Shown: positions 61,065-64,000 of the stretch, piece by piece
How the letters are laid out: each line of letters begins with the position of its first letter
Numbering within the stretch: the first letter of the stretch is position 1
NCBI RefSeq assembly: GCF_035958815.1
Contig: NZ_CP108383.1
Coordinates: 434,001 to 498,000 of the forward strand
Direction of reading: 5' to 3'
DNA from: Nocardia sp. NBC_01327
GTDB taxonomy: Bacteria > Actinomycetota > Actinomycetes > Mycobacteriales > Mycobacteriaceae
DNA length: 64,000 bases
Translations under genes and position numbers: made by a program
Notes under the pieces: model-generated
Seen by the model: the letters and a program-made list of their open reading frames with translations, nothing else
Told to the model about the DNA's origin: nothing
The model's database searches: none

Positions 61065-62063
61065 TTGAGTACCGCTGTTCGCGACCTGATCATCGTCGGT
61101 TCCGGACCGGCCGGATACACGGCGGCTGTGTACGCGGCGCGTGCGGAACTCCAGCCGATCCTCTTCGAAGGCACCCAGTTCGGCGGCGCCCTCATGACCA
61201 CCACCGAGGTCGAGAACTTCCCCGGCTTCCGCGGCGGCATCATGGGCCCGGATCTGATGGAGGAGATGCGCGAGCAGGCCAAGCGCTTCGGCACGGACAT
61301 CCGCACCGAGGACGTGGACGAGCTCGACCTCTCCGGTCCGATCAAGAAGGTCACCGTCGGCGGTGAGGTTTTCGAGGCCTACGCCGTGATCCTCGCCATG
61401 GGTTCGGCGGCCCGCTACCTGAACATCCCCGGTGAGCAGGACCTGCTCGGCCGCGGCGTCAGCGCCTGCGCCACCTGCGACGGCTTCTTCTTCAAGGGCC
61501 AGGACATCGTGGTGGTCGGCGGCGGCGACTCGGCCATGGAGGAGGCCACCTTCCTCACCAAGTTCGCCTCCAGCGTCACCATCATCCACCGCCGCGAAGA
61601 GTTCCGGGCCTCCCGCATCATGCTGGAGCGGGCCAAGGCGAACGAGAAGATCCGTTTCCTGCTCAACTCCGAAGTGACTGCGGTGCACGGTGATTCGGCT
61701 GTCACCAGCCTGAGCATTCGCGACACCCGCACCGGCGAGACCTCGGAGCTGCCGGCCACCGGCCTGTTCGTCGCCATCGGCCACGACCCGCGCAGCGAAT
61801 TGGTGCGCGGCCAGGTCGAACTGGACGGCGAGGGCTATGTCCAGGTCGACGGCCAGTCCACCTTCACCTCGCTGCCCGGCGTCTTCGCCGCGGGCGACCT
61901 GGTGGACCACACCTACCGGCAGGCCATCACCGCCGCCGGAACCGGCTGCCGCGCGGCCATCGACGCCGAGCGCTGGCTCGCGGACCAGGGCGACATCACC
62001 AGCAACACACTCGATCACGCCGGTCACTCGGTGGAATCGAACTCTGCGGTCATCAGTAACTAG
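61065..62063 (+). CDS. trxB: Thioredoxin reductase
   Basis: A 332-residue NADPH-dependent flavoprotein. It has [16 protein letters not shown] (FAD), the active disulfide Cys135-Ala-Thr-Cys138 in [23 protein letters not shown] (NADPH) and [20 protein letters not shown] (FAD). It reduces the thioredoxin encoded next. TTG 61065 is chosen because CGGAGGA lies five bases upstream and the FAD motif begins at once; earlier in-frame starts add an unrelated tail. It starts 143 bases after rsmA and has its own leader with a direct repeat. Confidence 0.95.
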   Translation: MSTAVRDLIIVGSGPAGYTAAVYAARAELQPILFEGTQFGGALMTTTEVENFPGFRGGIMGPDLMEEMREQAKRFGTDIRTEDVDELDLSGPIKKVTVGGEVFEAYAVILAMGSAARYLNIPGEQDLLGRGVSACATCDGFFFKGQDIVVVGGGDSAMEEATFLTKFASSVTIIHRREEFRASRIMLERAKANEKIRFLLNSEVTAVHGDSAVTSLSIRDTRTGETSELPATGLFVAIGHDPRSELVRGQVELDGEGYVQVDGQSTFTSLPGVFAAGDLVDHTYRQAITAAGTGCRAAIDAERWLADQGDITSNTLDHAGHSVESNSAVISN

Positions 62064-62074
62064 AAGGAGTCACC

Positions 62075-62413
62075 ATGTCGGACGCCAAGACCACCGCCAC
62101 GAAGACCGTCACCGACGCCACCTTCGCCCAGGACGTGCTGGCCAGCGACAAGCCCGTCCTGGTCGACTTCTGGGCCTCCTGGTGCGGCCCGTGCAAGATG
62201 GTCGCCCCGGTGCTCGAGGAGATCGCCGCCACCCACTCCGACAGCCTGACCATCGCCAAGGTCGACGCGGACGCGAATCCGGAGGCCTCGAAGGACTACG
62301 GCATTCTGTCGTTGCCTACCATGGTGCTGTTCCAAGGGGGCAAGGAGATCAAGCGGATCGTCGGCGCAAAGGGCAAAGCGGCCCTTCTGCGCGAACTCGA
62401 GGGTGTTATCTGA
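62075..62413 (+). CDS. trxC: Thioredoxin
   Basis: A 112-residue thioredoxin with the active site WCGPC (Cys37, Cys40), DFWASWCGPCKMVAPVLEEI and the cis-Pro in LSLPTMVLF. It is reduced by TrxB and supplies electrons to reductases and repair enzymes. AGAAGGAGT lies seven bases before ATG 62075 and the gap to trxB is 11 bases, so they form an operon as in mycobacteria (Rv3913-Rv3914). Confidence 0.95.
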   Translation: MSDAKTTATKTVTDATFAQDVLASDKPVLVDFWASWCGPCKMVAPVLEEIAATHSDSLTIAKVDADANPEASKDYGILSLPTMVLFQGGKEIKRIVGAKGKAALLRELEGVI

Positions 62414-62557
62414 CGACGCGCCGTACGATGCCTGCACTCGACAGTTGCCGAAATCCGGTCCGGGTCTGAGACAATCGACCGACGCTCCGGTCGTGCAGAG
62501 GTGTGAATCTTTGCATGAGTGGGTACCCGGGTTGGCGGAAGGAAAGGGCTCTTACGC

Positions 62558-63754
62558 ATGCACCGACTTCGTCACGGCGATACTGGACCAGCCGTAGCTG
62601 AGGTTCGGAGCACCCTCGCAAGTCTGGGTTTCCTGCACTCCCACCTGAATGCCGAGCACGGCAACGGGAATGGCGAGTACTGGAAGAACGTAGAAGTCGT
62701 CTTCGACCACGACCTCGACTCCGCGGTCCGCGGGTTCCAGCAGCACCGCGGCCTGCTCGTCGACGGCGTGGTCGGTCCGGCTACGTACCGGGCCCTCAAG
62801 GAAGCCTCCTACCGACTCGGCGCCCGCACGCTCATCTATCAGCTGTCGGCGCCGCTGTACGGCGACGATGTCGCCACCCTGCAGCGCCGCCTGCAGGACC
62901 TCGGTTTCTACGTGGGCCGGGTCGACGGGTTCTTCGGACCGCATACGCACGAGGGGCTCACCTCGTTCCAGCGCGAGATCGGCCTGGCCGGTGACGGCAT
63001 CTGCGGTCCGGATACGCTCCGGTCCCTGGAACTGCTGGGAGCCCGTGTCACAGGCGGTAATCCGCATCGCATCGCCGAGGAAGAAGTGGTGCACCGGGCC
63101 GGGCCGCAGCTCACCGGTAAGCGCATCGTCATCGATCCGGGCCTGGGCGGACCCGATAAGGGCGCACCGGTGCCCAGCGAATTCGGCGACGTGTACGAAT
63201 CGGAGATCCTCTGGGATCTGGCCAGCCGGCTCGAGGGCCGCATGGCCGCCACCGGTATGGAGACCTTCCTGTCCCGGCCGTGGGGTGCGAATCCCTCCGA
63301 TGCCGAAAGAGCCGAGACCTCCAATACTTTCGACGCGGATCTGATGATCTCGCTGCGCTGCGCGGGCAACCCGAGCACCTCGGCGAGCGGGGTGGCGAGC
63401 TTCCACTTCGGCAATTCGCACGGGTCCACCTCGATGATCGGGCAGGTGCTCGCCGGTTTCATCCAGCGCGAGATCGTCGCCCGGACCTCCCTGCAGGACT
63501 GCCGGACCCACGCCCGCACCTGGGATCTGCTGCGCCTGACGAAGATGCCGACCGTGCAGGTCGATATCGGCTATCTGACAAGCGATTACGATTCGACGGT
63601 GCTCACCAACCCGCGCATGCGGGATGTGATCGCCGAAGCCATCCTCATCTCGGTGAAGCGGCTGTACCTGCTCGGCCAGGACGATCAGCCGACCGGTACC
63701 TACACCTTCGCCGAACTGCTCGCCGAGGAAATGGCCGCGGCCGAGCGCATCTGA
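62558..63754 (+). CDS. cwlM: CwlM-type degenerate amidase
   Basis: A 398-residue cytoplasmic protein: two peptidoglycan-binding (PGB_1) units (about 5-80 and 100-165: RHGDTGPAVAEVRSTLASLG and YGDDVATLQRRLQDLGFYVG, RVDGFFGPHTHEGLTSFQRE) and an Amidase_3 domain (from about 188). The first zinc His is changed to Leu196 (IDPGLGG in place of IDPGHGG) and a later ligand region reads ISLRCAGNPS instead of the His-bearing form, so catalysis is unlikely. In mycobacteria phosphorylated CwlM activates MurA and links PknB signalling to cell-wall synthesis. ATG 62558 follows GGAAGGAAAGG. Confidence 0.92.
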   Translation: MHRLRHGDTGPAVAEVRSTLASLGFLHSHLNAEHGNGNGEYWKNVEVVFDHDLDSAVRGFQQHRGLLVDGVVGPATYRALKEASYRLGARTLIYQLSAPLYGDDVATLQRRLQDLGFYVGRVDGFFGPHTHEGLTSFQREIGLAGDGICGPDTLRSLELLGARVTGGNPHRIAEEEVVHRAGPQLTGKRIVIDPGLGGPDKGAPVPSEFGDVYESEILWDLASRLEGRMAATGMETFLSRPWGANPSDAERAETSNTFDADLMISLRCAGNPSTSASGVASFHFGNSHGSTSMIGQVLAGFIQREIVARTSLQDCRTHARTWDLLRLTKMPTVQVDIGYLTSDYDSTVLTNPRMRDVIAEAILISVKRLYLLGQDDQPTGTYTFAELLAEEMAAAERI

Positions 63755-63771
63755 GTCCGCTTCCGAACCGA

Positions 63772-63813
63772 AAAACCCCGTCCTCCCGAATTACTGTGGG
63801 AGGACGGGGTTTT
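63772..63813. terminator. Bidirectional terminator after cwlM
   Basis: A perfect 16-base-pair stem (63772-63787 with 63798-63813) with T-run on each strand, between convergent genes. Confidence 0.9.
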
Positions 63814-63829
63814 CTGCTGTACCGGCCGA

Positions 63830-64000
63830 TCAGAGAGTGATCAGGCGGTTCGGCATGGTCATGGCCGCGGTCGCGAGCAGCTGATCCAGCGCGCGCTCCA
63901 CGTCTTCCTTCCACAGGTGGTCGCTGTCCAACTCCAGCCGCAGGCGCGGGAAACGGTGGTGCGCGGCAACCACTTTGAAACCGACCTCCTCCAGGAAATC
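63830..64000 (-). CDS. Rv3916c-like conserved protein (3' part)
   Basis: Only the last 56 residues are inside the window; the gene runs past the right edge. They read DFLEEVGFKVVAAHHRFPRL, RLELDSDHLWKEDVERALDQ and end PNRLITL. The position after cwlM on the opposite strand is that of Rv3916c, a conserved protein between cwlM and parB. An acetyltransferase-like fold has been suggested for related proteins but cannot be tested on this fragment. Confidence 0.7.
   Translation of the reverse strand, partial: DFLEEVGFKVVAAHHRFPRLRLELDSDHLWKEDVERALDQLLATAAMTMPNRLITL

Noticed and set aside
1..64000. tRNA or rRNA genes
   Set aside because: I saw no cloverleaf with a T-loop consensus and no rRNA-like conserved blocks; a tRNA search program could confirm.

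Overview
The window looks like the chromosome of a GC-rich mycolic-acid actinomycete, most likely Nocardia. Evidence for this is the codon bias, a complete eight-gene MCE importer operon, a DUF222/13E12 HNH protein, a mycothiol-type DinB protein, a GH183-type arabinan enzyme, and a gene order at the right end that matches the M. tuberculosis block Rv3907c-Rv3916c. That block (pcnA, mutT4, DUF6049 protein, murJ, sigM, rsmA, trxB, trxC, cwlM, Rv3916c) lies next to parB-parA and oriC in mycobacteria, so the right edge is probably close to the replication origin.

Layout. 1-5314: DUF445 membrane protein (partial), DinB/TIGR03084 protein, exported protein coupled to L-2-hydroxyglutarate oxidase, SRPBCC protein and RNase HI. 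5556-15383 (minus): yrbEA-yrbEB-mceA-F, nearly all start/stop coupled, plus a Mce-associated membrane protein; a KstR-like palindrome lies in the divergent region upstream. 15838-19952: secreted trypsin-like protease, LppU-like lipoprotein, cytochrome P450 and L,D-transpeptidase. 20198-25263 (minus): FAD monooxygenase and a giant AfsR/SARP-type regulator, divergent from ugpAEBC (25636-29895), which is predicted to import glycerophosphodiesters. 29978-35480: variable region with a DUF222/HNH gene, a decayed copy of its 3' end, an intact IS256-type element between two inverted ~110-bp repeats, and an IS110-type element with a candidate bridge-RNA region. 35481-44804: alginate-lyase-like lipoprotein, P-loop kinase plus Zmp1/M13 peptidase, a HTH-DUF397 regulatory pair, DUF4190 protein, pirin, and NUDIX plus MFS. 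44881-49939: DUF4185 (GH183-type) secreted protein, the pxpA-pxpB-(small ORF)-pxpC 5-oxoprolinase operon and an unknown gene. 49929-64000: the origin-proximal conserved block.

How genes work together. YrbEA/B form the permease pair and MceA-F the periplasmic shuttle of one lipid importer. UgpAEBC is a complete ABC importer. PxpA/B/C convert 5-oxoproline to glutamate. In the right block, MurJ (lipid II flippase with pseudokinase tail) and CwlM (degenerate amidase, known in mycobacteria as a MurA regulator) serve cell-wall synthesis, SigM and its anti-sigma factor form a switch, and TrxB/TrxC form a thiol-redox pair. All reading is by eye; no database search or alignment program was run.
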